Shown in pieces: positions 55,101-63,600 of a DNA stretch of 64,000 bases; position 1 is the first letter of the stretch, and each line of letters starts with the position of its first letter. Location of the stretch: assembly GCF_028769735.1 (NCBI RefSeq), contig NC_088171.1, positions 127,075,533 to 127,139,532 on the forward strand. Reading direction: 5' to 3'. The notes under the pieces are model-generated. The model had not been told where the DNA came from. It did no database searches and saw nothing but the letters and a program-made list of their open reading frames with translations. A program made the translations under genes and the position numbers. Origin of the DNA: Zonotrichia leucophrys gambelii (Eukaryota > Chordata > Aves > Passeriformes > Passerellidae).

Positions 55101-58100
55101 AAGTGGCTGATCAAACACTTCACTTGCAATTACTATAAGGATATGAAAGATTACAGAGGTATCTTGAAAACAAGAGATTTATAGCACCTTAACAAGAGAT
55201 GACCTATTTCATCCTTATCTACCTAAAAAGCATAATGCAACAATTCTGGTCCACAAGTTACTAGACATGGTCCACAGTTACTAGATGAACACCTTAGTAT
55301 ACTTTTCTAGAGAGGAACTGCTGCTCCAAATTAATAACAATTAAGTTCCTAATAATACATTAATTAGCATTAGTATTTCTGTCACTTTTCATTATTATCT
55401 CCAAGGATCACTGAATGTTAACCCAGGTAGCTAAGCAATGCTCAGGTAAGAGCCAGATAAAGAAGCATTTTGTTTGGCTGCAGATTTTAGTTACTAATTT
55501 TCAGACATGCCAATGTTTCTGACACTTGCTCTTACAATTTCTATGACTCTTAAAGGAAAAATACCTTCTGTCTTTACTACCTTGTTTGCAGGAGTAAAAG
55601 TTTCCTTAAACCTATTACTCAATAGATGTTGTTTCTAGTATGGACAGAAACCAAGTGCTGTTGTTTCTGGGAGGAAAAAAGAACATCAGAACAAAACATA
55701 CAAGTGGGAGCACACAAGCCTTTGGCCAACTGCTCATTATGCTCAGTCTTTCCTGAGAGATGGGAACTGCAGCAACTTCAACATTTGAGAGCTAACACCA
55801 CAGCTTTGCGTAAGTCAAGAAAAAATTGCATCTGTTCTTTAAAGGAAATATCTGAAACTTTATTTCCTTGTTGGAAATGAAGCATCAGACAGATTTTTAT
55901 GTTAGCATTCCTAAAATACTCATACTCCAGAACTATTGTATCAGAGTACACAATGATGAACTCCTGAGCATTTTAGTATCATGCACTCATCATTTAAGGC
56001 TCTAAAACAACTTTTCTGGTTACTCATATATATTTGTGCACTATGGCAGCAGATGCCACAGTCATATAATAAAATATCCAGGAATGGGTAATAAAGGTGA
56101 TGCCAGAAAAAACCCTGGAGTATCTCTGTATCAATAGTGTGGCTGGCAGGACCAGGGCAGAGATTGTCACTTGGTACTTAGCACTGGGAAGCCACATGTC
56201 AAATATTGTGTTCAGTTCCGGATCCCTCAATTCAGGAAACACATTGAGGAGCTGGAGCAAGTTCATAAAATAACAGTTAAGCTGGTGAATGGTCTAGAGA
56301 TTAAGTCCTGTGAGCAGCAGCACAGGGAGCTAGGCTTGTTCAGCCTGGAGAAGAAGCAGCTCAGGAGGGACCTTATTACTCTCTATGTGAGAAGAGGTTG
56401 TAGCCAGGTGGGCATTGGCCTCTTCTCCCAGGCAACCAGGGACAGGACAAAAAGAAATGGCCTCAAGGTGTGCTAGAGGAGGTTTAGGCTGGGCATCAAG
56501 AGGAACTTCTTTACAAAAAGGATTGTTAAGCACGGGAATGGGCTGTCCAGTAAAGTGGTGGAGTCACCTTCCCAGGAGGTTCAAGTACTGACTGGATGTG
56601 GCGCTTAGTGCCATGGTCTCATCACCAACATGGTGATCAGGAAAAGATTGGACTTGACCTTAGAGGCATTTTCCAACCTGAATGATTCTGTAATGCTGTT
56701 CTTGGTAAGTAACTTCCAACAAACTAACCTCCCCTGCCATCTTATAAACACCAAAGATGAATGAGAGCCTAGTCTGCTCCCCATATATAATCTCCTTGGT
56801 TCCTTGCCTTTGGAGCAAGGAAAAAGTTCCCAAGCTCCTTCTCTGACCTGGTTAAGCTACTGAAAATATTTTGAGTGTGAATATATTCTTCAAAGTGAAG
56901 AATATTATGGGGCTTATTTATGAAAAACAAAGCCCTTATCTACCAATATTAAAAAAAAAGATGAACCCAGCTTCTCCTTTGTGGGCTATTAAGTTGGGTC
57001 TTCAGCCCAGATCCCTTTAAAATAAATCAAATACTCACTTAACATTTCAGAAAAGCTCTTTGACTCAAATTTTTACAAATTCAATTTTTCAATATAGCCA
57101 CAAGAATTATTTGTGCTAACAATGTTGTTAGAGATCTGCAAATCAGAGCACAAGCTCAAGCAAAAACACTGGACAATGGCATACACGCTACCAACTGCTA
57201 CATGACTCCAGTCTACTGATGTTTGCTCTAATCTCCTCATTTTCTAGTCCTTGGGGAAAAATAATTTAAAAGATGAACATCTATAAACAACTCAATGTTG
57301 CTACAGAACCCTGGGAAACAGATTTTTAGGGCATCCTCCACAAAATAACCAATGACTTGTTTCTCTTGGACCATAATTACTAAGTAGTTGAGAGAAAAAA
57401 TACTATGAAAATGAAATACAAACTAGACTCTGCATGCAGCTACTAAGTAGTTCAACACGATACTGTTACAGGAAGTTCTGGTTCTGGAACAAAACTCCCC
57501 AAAACAGCACTTGTAGAAATTAAGTTTCCTGTATGCAACAGATTTTAGAGACATGAAGTAAAATTCTGTTCAGGTGAAATTCTGATTTAAGATCCTCAAA
57601 GAGAAATGCTAAGCCATTCTATTACTAGAAACCATGTGGAAATTCTAGGTTATTAAAAAAAAAAATAGATCCCTTGAGTCTTAAAGCTGCTCTAGAAAAT
57701 ATTAATCCAGATACATAAAAACATACATATGGAAGGTAGATTAAACTGCACATGTAGATATTCAGTTCTGAATCAGTTGTGTTATCTTACCATTAAAATT
57801 CCTTACACCTCAGGAAAGGGAAGCTCTAATTCCCATGTAAAACCTGAGATGGAAATCTGAACAATCATTATAAAGGGAGGTTTAAAGCCAAACAATCACA
57901 TTGGTGAGCCCATGCATTAAGATTAAGCAGCTTAGTAAAACAGTTCTAAGAAAGTTTGAAAGGATTCCTAACAAGAAGTTCAAAGGTAAATTCTCTAAAT
58001 AATTCCACTGCATTCTTGAACACACGAGGTTAAATAAAAACTGTAATTTATGATTTATGAATCTTTTATCGTGAAAATAACATTTCTTTTATGTCTTGTC

Positions 58101-60643
58101 TCTTGTAGGAGTTTTGAACCTCATCATTATGCTCCTTTTCACCTAATGAGCAATAAATGTGTGTTTTCTGTGCTTATATTTCCAGGTCAGTGGTTTGGGT
58201 TTTTTCAAGTCTCGGTATTAGTAATTTTCCTTTACCTACTACATTTCAAAACAGTTAAGTAAAACATAGCAAAAATAAAAAGGAATTCCAAATTTCCCTA
58301 ACTAGTTTCAGTTACAATCATGCAGACTTTTTACAGTATCTTTCTTCTGGCACAAGGAACAGTGCAAAGAAGAAAGAAAACCCCGAGCAGCACACTTTTC
58401 TACAGTAGAAGCCAACAGTGCAGCTGTAAGACAGGGCACACCTAGCAAGTCAAGGTGTGACTGCAGCACACTGGTCACACTGATTTATTGTCTGTACAGA
58501 ATATTCCCATGGTCCTGCCTCTTACCGTGCTCAACACCCTGCCTCCATCAGTAGTCATAACCAGCTAACCCAAGAGCAAGTGCAATGAACAGAGCAAACA
58601 TTCCAGGTTCCAAACACTGCTCCTCAGAGGATTCCTCTGTGCTTGTCCAGAAAGTCACTAAATGCAAGTGACTAAATGCAACTCCAACCACATATAGAAT
58701 AAGCAGTTTTAAAAAGTGAGAAATTAGACAATCTTACCCTAATGAAAGCCCTTTTGTACAGACACACTGTAAAATAGGCCTTCACTAGATTTCAGCCTAC
58801 AAGCAGCAGTCACAGTGATGACAGACTTCACAACCAAAGCCCTAAAGAATGGCTAACTATGAGCTTCAAAGATCCCTTTCAGAGTAGAAGGCAAAGGATG
58901 AACGTTTTAAGCTTTCTCCAGAAAACTTTTGCAAGTTTATCATCCTGCATAATGAGGATGTATCAAGGAGAGGCAAGACAACATTCAAGAGGACATTCTT
59001 ACCATATGTGGCACAAAGTCTAAATTACATGCTGAACTTACAAGATCTGGCATTTGAATCTGAGCAAGTCAGTATTCATTTTTCTCCCACCCACCTCCCC
59101 GAGTATGGACACTGCAATGAGTTATACAACTTTTTACAAACAAAATTCTCCCTGAAGCACTTAGAAAATAGGCTGTAATGCTGCAAGCCAAAGACCATTA
59201 ATACTCCCTGTAATATCTTGAGGAAAAATTACAGCACATAAATAATATGCTGTAAATTTTTACCTCAGATTTTTTCCAGTACATCCAATTTCTAACAAAG
59301 GCTCACAGATCTCAATTCCTCTGCATAACAGCACTTAAAACTGATAAGTAAGGATGTGCCTAGGATCAACCTAAAAAAGTCACCTACAGACAGAACACTG
59401 CAAGTGAAAAAAAATTGCCTGCAAAGCAGAACAAAGTAAAAAGAAAGCTGTTCCAGTACTTGCTTCACCAACTTCTAACAAGCAGCTTTTGTCAATACAC
59501 ATATATTGTCAAAAGGCTTCAAGCCTAGACACACAGATTTGCAATCCTTTCCCCATCAGCCAAAAAATCAAAAATCACAATTTTAGAAGACTTTTATTAA
59601 CCTGTTTATCATTAGTGTACCTTATCTGGAAACCTATTGCTGAACAACACAGAAACAGTGGTATTTCTATACACACACCTGAACTTCAGGCAAAGGAAGA
59701 AAAATTACAAGTACTTGGAATTTTATTGCATTCATTGAGTGAAGGCATTTTTCATAGATAAAGTGTCTACTAGTAATTTTTCTGTGAGGTAGTGGAGCAA
59801 TATATTTTGATTTTTGGTAAAGTGCTCTGAGATAATGTCAAAACACTTTACCTCAGTCCCTAGAAGTCAGTGCAAGAATTGAGCACTTATGAGTTAAACA
59901 GATGTTAATTAAGTGTCACTAACTTGGAGGCATTTTGTGTAACGATGCTATTGAAAGAACTCTAACTGCTTCAAAGAAAAAAACAAAATCAAGGTTTCTA
60001 CCATACCACACCAAGCCAAATGGTGAACAATACAGAACTTGTTTGCAGAATCAGAAGTTTATTCTGCTCACCCTGTCCTGCTTAAAAAAAAAAAAAAAAA
60101 AAAAAAGGAAGCAAAGCTTTGCAGCTGCATATTTCATAGCACAGTTTAATACATGTTTTTGCCTACTGTAAGTAAAGAAAACTACCTAAGAGAGATATTA
60201 ACATAAGGAACAAACAGACCTCATGCCCTCAACATACAAGATTTATGTAACAGTACAGCATCAGAGATGTCTGTCACACATCAACTTCTTGCATCAATCA
60301 TGTCCTGAACAAGAGGCCTGGAGAACCCAAAGGAAACAGTAAGTTAAAAAAATTAGTATATTTATACAGACATATGCATGTGAGTTGATTCGTCTATTCA
60401 ACCCCGACTAGTCTACTCTGTGTTTATACTTTAAACATGTTTTATTATTAGATTCTATACAGTAACAGTAAAGCCTGAATGTTTCAGTACCTTGCCATTA
60501 GTGATGTACTTGCAATTAATTTTCAGAAATTTCTCTGTAAATGCTTCCTCCTCTTCGGAGGTGGATGATACCACTCTTGAAGGACGAACACACGCATGTG
60601 CTGGCGAGACAGCTGACTCCTTCTGCTGGACTCCATCTGAATC
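12981..60643 (-). CDS. OXR1: OXR1, oxidation resistance protein 1, 3' part (11 coding exons in window)
   Basis: On the minus strand: join 60643-60491, 52287-52103, 48869-48085, 44650-44482, 41365-41203, 24394-24314, 21042-20917, 18831-18679, 14600-14505, 13936-13863, 13116-12981. Together these are 2121 bp, an uninterrupted 706-codon frame plus stop, and every junction keeps phase. The order is: a GRAM-like region (exons at 60.5 and 52.2 kb), a Ser/Glu-rich disordered region (48 kb), a conserved linker (44-41 kb) and the complete C-terminal TLDc domain (21.0-13.0 kb). OXR1 protects cells, notably neurons, from oxidative damage. TLDc proteins bind and regulate the V-ATPase. The paralogue NCOA7 is excluded because the tail ([25 protein letters not shown]) and the neighbour ABRA both match OXR1. 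LysM and the N-terminus lie past the window edge. Confidence 0.95.
13117..13862 (-). other. OXR1: OXR1 intron, 746 bp
   Basis: GT-AG intron with donor GTAAGT. No repeat or gene recognised. Confidence 0.85.
13863..13936 (-). CDS. OXR1: OXR1 TLDc exon, 74 bp
   Basis: Reads [20 protein letters not shown] then FGGG plus two bases of a split Gly codon. Acceptor CCCCTTAG, donor GTAAGT. It contains the glycine run typical of TLDc proteins, which continues across the splice junction as five glycines. Confidence 0.95.
13937..14504 (-). other. OXR1: OXR1 intron, 568 bp
   Basis: GT-AG intron with donor GTAAGT. Nothing else recognised. Confidence 0.85.
14505..14600 (-). CDS. OXR1: OXR1 TLDc exon, 96 bp
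   Basis: Phase 0-0 exon of 32 codons reading [20 protein letters not shown], then [12 protein letters not shown]. Acceptor TTTGCTACAG, donor GTAAGT. The GFYGTGETF block is a hallmark of the TLDc domain. Confidence 0.95.
14601..18678 (-). other. OXR1: OXR1 intron, 4.1 kb
   Basis: GT-AG intron with donor GTAGGA. It contains a T-rich tract (16,246-16,306). Open frames of 60-107 codons here match nothing I know. No CR1 copy seen. Confidence 0.75.
16246..16306. repeat. T-rich low-complexity tract
   Basis: T-rich run on the + strand with interspersed G and C, ending in 18 consecutive T (16,289-16,306). It is A-rich on the OXR1 sense strand. Likely simple-sequence expansion. Confidence 0.85.
18679..18831 (-). 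CDS. OXR1: OXR1 TLDc exon, 153 bp
   Basis: Phase 0-0 exon of 51 codons: [40 protein letters not shown] and [11 protein letters not shown]. Acceptor TTAATAG, donor GTAGGA. It forms the first half of the TLDc core. Confidence 0.95.
18832..20916 (-). other. OXR1: OXR1 intron, 2.1 kb, mostly a CR1 insertion
   Basis: GT-AG intron with donor GTACGG. About two thirds of it is an antisense CR1 LINE fragment (19,400-20,810). The remainder is unremarkable AT-rich DNA. Confidence 0.85.
19400..20810 (+). mobile_element. CR1 LINE fragment with decayed reverse transcriptase
   Basis: The 3' half of a CR1 non-LTR retrotransposon, 5'-truncated. Translated pieces in several frames follow the CR1 reverse transcriptase in order: [80 protein letters not shown] text and the 3' UTR. 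The FADD catalytic box reads FADC, so a metal-binding Asp is lost. Frameshifts and stops break the frame repeatedly. The copy is dead and old. It lies antisense to OXR1. Ends are approximate. Confidence 0.9.
20917..21042 (-). CDS. OXR1: OXR1 exon, 126 bp (linker into TLDc)
   Basis: Phase 0-0 exon of 42 codons: [20 protein letters not shown], then [20 protein letters not shown] and EK. Acceptor TTTTGTAG, donor GTACGG. It is homologous to the mammalian segment just before the TLDc core. [12 protein letters not shown] is nearly invariant. Confidence 0.95.
21043..24313 (-). other. OXR1: OXR1 intron, 3.3 kb
   Basis: GT-AG intron with the weak donor GTGCCC at its 5' end. I see no repeat family and no gene in it. 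Confidence 0.75.
24314..24394 (-). CDS. OXR1: OXR1 81-bp exon, possible cassette
   Basis: Phase 0-0 exon of 27 codons reading [20 protein letters not shown] then TLCRRLQ, nearly identical to mammalian OXR1. Acceptor ATATTCAG. The donor CAG|GTGCCC departs strongly from GTRAGT. A symmetric 81-bp exon with a weak donor suits alternative inclusion. From memory, mammalian OXR1 isoforms differ by this segment. Both the long form and the 33.8-kb first exon can join to it, or skip it, without changing frame. Confidence 0.93.
25150..25445 (+). pseudogene. Relic of a Myb/SANT-like (trihelix) DNA-binding domain
   Basis: Two adjacent frames together read like the Myb_DNA-bind_4 domain found in many multi-copy vertebrate and transposon-derived genes. 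The first frame (to about 25,205) gives [18 protein letters not shown], resembling helix 2 of the domain. The second frame, from 25,206, gives [16 protein letters not shown] and [20 protein letters not shown], resembling the family pattern LK-LR-AYHKAKE-N...TCPFYDELHAILG. The frame shift near 25,205-25,215, two stop codons in the first frame, and the lack of a start and of the rest of the protein show it is broken. It lies antisense in an OXR1 intron. It could derive from a Harbinger-type transposon or a gene of the ZSCAN20/29 Myb-domain type. Confidence 0.55.
27275..28172 (+). mobile_element. CR1 LINE fragment (3' part)
   Basis: The text follows the end of CR1 ORF2 and its 3' [24 protein letters not shown], then the [20 protein letters not shown] and [18 protein letters not shown] segment. 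It ends with a typical CR1 tail (GGAGTGGATAATCCTTGTGG ... TCCTTTCCAACTC ... GTGATCCTGTGATTCC). Frameshifted and 5'-truncated. Antisense to OXR1. The start is approximate. Confidence 0.88.
28595..28930. other. GC-richer non-coding patch in OXR1 intron
   Basis: A stretch less AT-rich than its surroundings, with a C-rich run (ACACCCCCCGCTGCCCCCCC) and GATA-type motifs (CTTATC at 28,843; AGATAA at 28,880). There is no coding signal or known repeat. It could be a regulatory element, but that is a guess. Confidence 0.25.
29002..29040. repeat. Tandem duplication, 20-bp unit
   Basis: Two nearly identical head-to-tail copies of TGAATCTTAATACATARTAC. A simple local duplication. Confidence 0.8.
30569..30637. 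repeat. AT-rich direct repeat
   Basis: ATTTCATAATTATTAAA occurs twice (from about 30,571 and 30,619), with TTATTATTATTAAATA between. It lies next to the 3' end of the following CR1 copy. Confidence 0.65.
30680..31180 (-). mobile_element. CR1 LINE fragment (3' end), reverse orientation
   Basis: On the minus strand the sequence runs from a CR1 ORF2 end ([10 protein letters not shown]... frame) through the 3' UTR to the tail TTCCAACCTGAACTATGCC. On the + strand it shows familiar CR1 text such as ACTCAAAGCCCCATGCAGCC and GTGCCTCACCACCCTCATAG. A C-rich slippage run (30,730-30,745) lies in the tail. Same orientation as OXR1. The upstream end is approximate. Confidence 0.88.
33769..33834 (-). CDS. 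OXR1: OXR1 alternative first coding exon (short TLDc-only isoform)
   Basis: ATG at 33834-33832 followed by 22 codons beginning [17 protein letters not shown] and ending CTL, then a donor CTG|GTAATT. From memory, this matches the N-terminus of short mammalian OXR1 isoforms that begin [10 protein letters not shown]. The exon ends in phase 0, so it splices in frame to the 81-bp exon (24,394) or directly to the exon at 21,042. The predicted proteins have 243 or 216 aa and consist almost only of the TLDc domain. The Kozak context is GAAATGT, with G at -3. Pyrimidine-rich acceptors just upstream suggest a separate 5' UTR exon. Confidence 0.88.
33835..34135 (-). promoter_or_regulatory. OXR1: Candidate 5' UTR and promoter of short OXR1 transcript
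   Basis: The region upstream of the short-isoform ATG has more CpG than the surrounding intron. On the minus strand there is a TATA-like TTTAAATA (34,131-34,124), so a start near 34,095 is possible. A donor-like CAG|GTACAG lies at 33,919/33,918. Two tandem acceptor-like sites follow: TTTCTGTTTTTTAG before 33,858 and TTTTATTTTTAG before 33,841. A tiny 5' UTR intron of about 60-77 bp is therefore possible, or these acceptors may serve a more distant 5' exon. All of this is inferred. Confidence 0.4.
41203..41365 (-). CDS. OXR1: OXR1 exon, 163 bp
   Basis: One base completing an Arg codon, then 54 codons reading [40 protein letters not shown] and ...AAKEWE. Acceptor TTTTCTAG, donor GTAAGG. The [13 protein letters not shown] and [10 protein letters not shown] blocks are conserved in OXR1. 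The acidic/serine stretch before AAKEWE is variable. Confidence 0.95.
43027..43053. repeat. (GA)n microsatellite
   Basis: About 13 AG/GA units with one interruption (GACA). Confidence 0.95.
43560..43740 (-). mobile_element. Old CR1-type LINE fragment
   Basis: On the + strand the text TTTTCCTCTGGACTCTCTCC, AATTGATCCATATCTGTCCT and CAGTGCCCCAACTGGACAT follows the reverse complement of the end of CR1 ORF2, as seen in old amniote CR1 copies. Strongly diverged. Ends approximate. Confidence 0.65.
44482..44650 (-). CDS. OXR1: OXR1 exon, 169 bp
   Basis: Two bases complete a Gly codon, then [40 protein letters not shown] and [15 protein letters not shown], with two bases of an Arg codon at the end. 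Acceptor TATTTTTAG, donor [26 protein letters not shown] is almost unchanged from mammals and is also recognisable in NCOA7. Confidence 0.95.
44651..48084 (-). other. OXR1: OXR1 intron, 3.4 kb
   Basis: GT-AG intron with donor GTGAGT. No gene or transposon recognised. It contains a TATTAGAA-rich patch with a perfect hairpin at 47,316-47,336. Confidence 0.75.
47316..47336. repeat. Perfect hairpin within TATTAGAA repeats
   Basis: AGAAGTATT, loop AGA, AATACTTCT form a perfect 9-bp stem. Further TATTAGAA or TATTAGTA copies lie just upstream from 47,277. Probably a local duplication by-product. Confidence 0.6.
48085..48869 (-). CDS. OXR1: OXR1 large exon, 785 bp (disordered, Ser/Glu-rich)
   Basis: Encodes 261 complete codons plus one base at each end. 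It starts [19 protein letters not shown] after acceptor TTTTGCCCAACAG and ends GDGRLE plus G before donor GTGAGT. The first third ([57 protein letters not shown]) is nearly identical to mammals. The middle is diverged, low-complexity and acidic. The end ([20 protein letters not shown]) is conserved again. It probably serves as a flexible, phosphorylatable linker between GRAM and TLDc. A long open frame on the opposite strand (48,366-48,899) is a shadow of its codon bias. Confidence 0.94.
48870..52102 (-). other. OXR1: OXR1 intron, 3.2 kb
   Basis: GT-AG intron with donor GTAAGA and a pyrimidine-rich acceptor. No repeat or gene recognised. Confidence 0.75.
52103..52287 (-). CDS. OXR1: OXR1 exon, 185 bp (GRAM-like region)
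   Basis: Sixty-one codons plus two bases: [40 protein letters not shown] and [20 protein letters not shown]. Acceptor CATTTTAG, donor [21 protein letters not shown] is the core of the GRAM-like fold, a PH-type membrane or protein-binding module, in the OXR1/NCOA7 family. The split codon AT|A gives Ile, matching the mammalian junction. Confidence 0.95.
54066..54125 (+). mobile_element. CR1 LINE tail fragment
   Basis: GTTGGATTAGATGATCACTG, then AGGTCCCTTCCAACC and a degenerate TCCTATTCCGTTC, match the terminal 3' UTR of avian CR1. Only about 60 bp are recognisable. Confidence 0.7.
55247..55286. repeat. Direct duplication, about 20-bp unit
   Basis: TGGTCCACAAGTTACTAGAC is followed by TGGTCCACAGTTACTAGAT, near-identical and one base apart. 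Confidence 0.75.
56100..56700 (+). mobile_element. CR1 LINE fragment (3' part)
   Basis: The text follows the CR1 ORF2 end: [20 protein letters not shown], then a KLVNGLE..., [20 protein letters not shown] segment. The 3' UTR follows, with the tail TTCCAACCTGAATGATTCTG ending near 56,696. Antisense to OXR1 and broken by frameshifts. The 5' end is approximate. Confidence 0.9.
60084..60106. repeat. Poly-A tract (23 A on + strand)
   Basis: Uninterrupted run of 23 A in the OXR1 intron, about 390 bp before the exon at 60.5 kb in genome order. No retrocopy is recognisable in front of it, so it is probably a simple homopolymer. Confidence 0.9.
60491..60643 (-). CDS. OXR1: OXR1 exon, 153 bp (start of GRAM-like region)
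   Basis: Phase 0-0 exon of 51 codons: [40 protein letters not shown] and [11 protein letters not shown]. Acceptor TTTCCTTTCAG, donor [26 protein letters not shown] matches mammalian OXR1 exactly as I know it. The first 18 residues are diverged. This is the most 5' OXR1 exon I can find in the window. Confidence 0.95.
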
Positions 60644-63600
60644 CTGAAAGGAAATAGAAAGAAACAAAGAAGAACTTAGCAACTTGCTTTTTTCAATATC
60701 AACTCCTGGACATTTTCTGCTGTGTAATGTGACCAGTCAGGTAACTGATGGACAGATTATAAAAGAACTGCCCCAACAGGGACTCAAGGATTGAAACTGA
60801 CCACCAAGACAGCAAACAGTGTTCAAGGCCAGGCTGGATGGGGGGGTGAGTAACCTGGTCTAGTGGAAGGTGTCCCTGTCTATGGCAGAGGGGTTGGAAC
60901 TGGGTATCTTTAAGGTCCCTTCCAACCCAACCCAGTCTATGATTCTAAAAAAGATTTTTAAAAAATCATATATACAAACGCTGAATAAGTTTGAACACAA
61001 TGATCCTGGCAATGTTTCTGGCCCATGTTCTACTCTATCCATTCAGTTCATTTTTCCAGTATTTTAACAAGGCTGCTTTGGAGCAGTGTCAAGGGCCTGG
61101 CTCTAGCCAGGGTAAGAAACATGCCTTCCCTCATCTGCTGAGCCTGTCATTTCCTCACTGAAAGCAATCAGTGTTGCCAGGTATGATATAGCCTTGGTAA
61201 ATTCTCTTTGGCTGTTTCCAACCATCTTTGTCATTCACATGCCTGGATTTAACTTTTAGAGGATTACCTTCATTACTTCCCTGGGAAGATAACAGAGTTA
61301 TCTACCTCACTATCTATCAGTATATCCAACTAAGTAGTGCACACAAAACCCTAGGGACAGGACAGACAATGAAAAAATTAGTTTTTAAATGAAATATAAA
61401 CAGTAGACAGACTTCACCAAAGCCTATTTTATAGGCACAGAAACCCTGTTTTGGAGCTTCACCCACATCTAAAGGCCTCAATTTCATACATAATTGCTAT
61501 TTTTAGTTACTAATACAATATTACTATTTTTAGAAAACAGGAACTCCCACATTTCCTTTGGTTTTCTGCTTTCCTGTTCAGTTCTATTCACCAGCACAGA
61601 TTGCAGATAAATGCCTTTAATCATATCTAGGAACATTATGAACAACTGTTTTCAGTTCATCATCTCTCAGGCACTACTTTAGCCTTTGCCAGCATCTTTC
61701 AACATTCATTACAGATCAACCAAAAAACCAAAACAATATACAGGACACTAAATTGAATTTTGCTGAAAAAGCTGCTCCTGGAGATTAATTCTCCTTCCAC
61801 ATACGCCTTCCTACTGAAAACTACAGGGTCACTCATGTGACACATAACTCAGCAAGTGGTTCTGAAAGTGCTCAGCTGATATCCAAGCCCACTCTGAATA
61901 AGCCAGCTATTTCTCATCATATTGCCAACATGACACAATCTCAGACCCCAGTATGGCCTGGGAAAGTGAGGGGCAGTGGGATGCACCACCACAGTGGTAG
62001 ACTTTCCAATTTAATGATGATGCCCTTGTCACTACATATTATTTTGAAGTGGAATTTAAGCTTTATAGGTAGCAAAGCATATAGGATCTTCTCAAATATG
62101 TGCCTAAAACTGCTGAATGAATAAATCTTTCAAAAACCCAGCAGCACCAGAAAAGCTTCAAAATCTAAGCTAGTTCTTACACAGTCTTACTGACAGCAAC
62201 AAATTTATTGAAATACAGAATAAAAGCTTAAGTGTAGCAAAATTAAAAAACAAAAAAATAAAACCAACAAAAAACCCCTACCAAAAACTTCCCAGCTTTA
62301 ACAAAAAGTTATGCAGGTCTTTTATCAGCCACATGCTGGTTTGTATCTAGCCTTATGGCTGTGGCAAGCTACTCCAATTCTCAATAAAACAAAAGAACAA
62401 GAATAGAACATGTCAGCTTATTTTTGACTGAACAGGCATTCAGATATTTGTTAGCCTTCTTACTAAATCTGTAACAAGAAATCACTGATTCTATTGACCA
62501 GAGCAGAGAGAAGACTCCTTTACATTATATAAGCAGAGGAACACATCTTTACCTTGACACATGCTCAAATTTAAACTGCAAACCTGGAGTCAAAACTGGG
62601 AGACAGAAATCAAGAGAGCATTAGAGAATGTATACTAGTATGTCTCTCCTTCATAATAGCCATCAGCAAAAAGAGAAAAGAAACCATGAAAGACAGGTGC
62701 TATGATGAAGAACAAAACCCTCCAGCCTTAACTGCTCCCATAGAAGTACAGTGTCTTTTGAGCTGTTAAAGACTGAAAACAAAACCAAATGCACACAGTC
62801 CACACTGACAAGTACAAGTGATTTCTGTTCCTTGATTTTCTGACAAATATTTCTTCTTTCCTTAATGTACTTTGAAAGCCCTCAGAAACAAAATAATTAC
62901 ATTATATATTGTCGCATTACTAATCTGACCTTCCTTGAAGAATTTAAGAATTGCATGTGATGATCCACGACATGTAACAAGATACTTTATTGTCGCATAA
63001 CTATTTTGCTCATCAGTTAAATGAAATTTAACATTCCACTTGTTACTAGCATGGGACTGACTGCACTAAATGAAAAACATCTTTTGCAGAAGAGGTTTTT
63101 AAGTGTTTTCATTTACTTTGTTTCTTCTACACTTGCAAGATTTTATCTCTCAAATGAGCATACAGTCAACAAAAAGTTTTCAAACAAATGGTATGGTTAA
63201 ATCTCTTTACCTACTATATGCTAAGAGAAACACAAAATAATTGACAAAAGAAAGCATAAGGTATTTTTCTGGAATGGAATCTGTAGGAAAAGCTCAGATT
63301 TCCAACAGTAAAATTGATAACTTTTCTCTCTAGTAACTTCTTATAACATATGTTACATGGATAGGTGTTTCTGAGACTGATATAGCTAGAAGATTTATGA
63401 TACAAGAATGTATTGCAGGTGAGTTTGCTTACTGTGCTACACCACCCTCAGTTTGCCATCAAACACAAAAGAAATTATTCAGCACCAAAGACAGACATAA
63501 AAACTGGCATGCTAAGACAGAGAAATGAGATCACAGCAAAACCAAAGAGTGATTCTCAGCAGAAGGACCACCATAGACTTTACAAGAAAATTTCTTATTT

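Larger units (their letters stand above)
52288..60490 (-). other. OXR1: OXR1 intron, 8.2 kb
   Basis: GT-AG intron with donor GTACTG. It holds two CR1 fragments (54.07-54.13 and 56.1-56.7 kb), short direct repeats (55,247-55,286) and a 23-base A run (60,084-60,106). An open frame of 135 codons at 53,546-53,953 resembles no known protein. Confidence 0.8.

Noticed and set aside
60084..60106. Poly-A run as the tail of a processed pseudogene
   Set aside because: The sequence before it shows no coding similarity and no target-site duplication that I can see. A simple homopolymer is enough.
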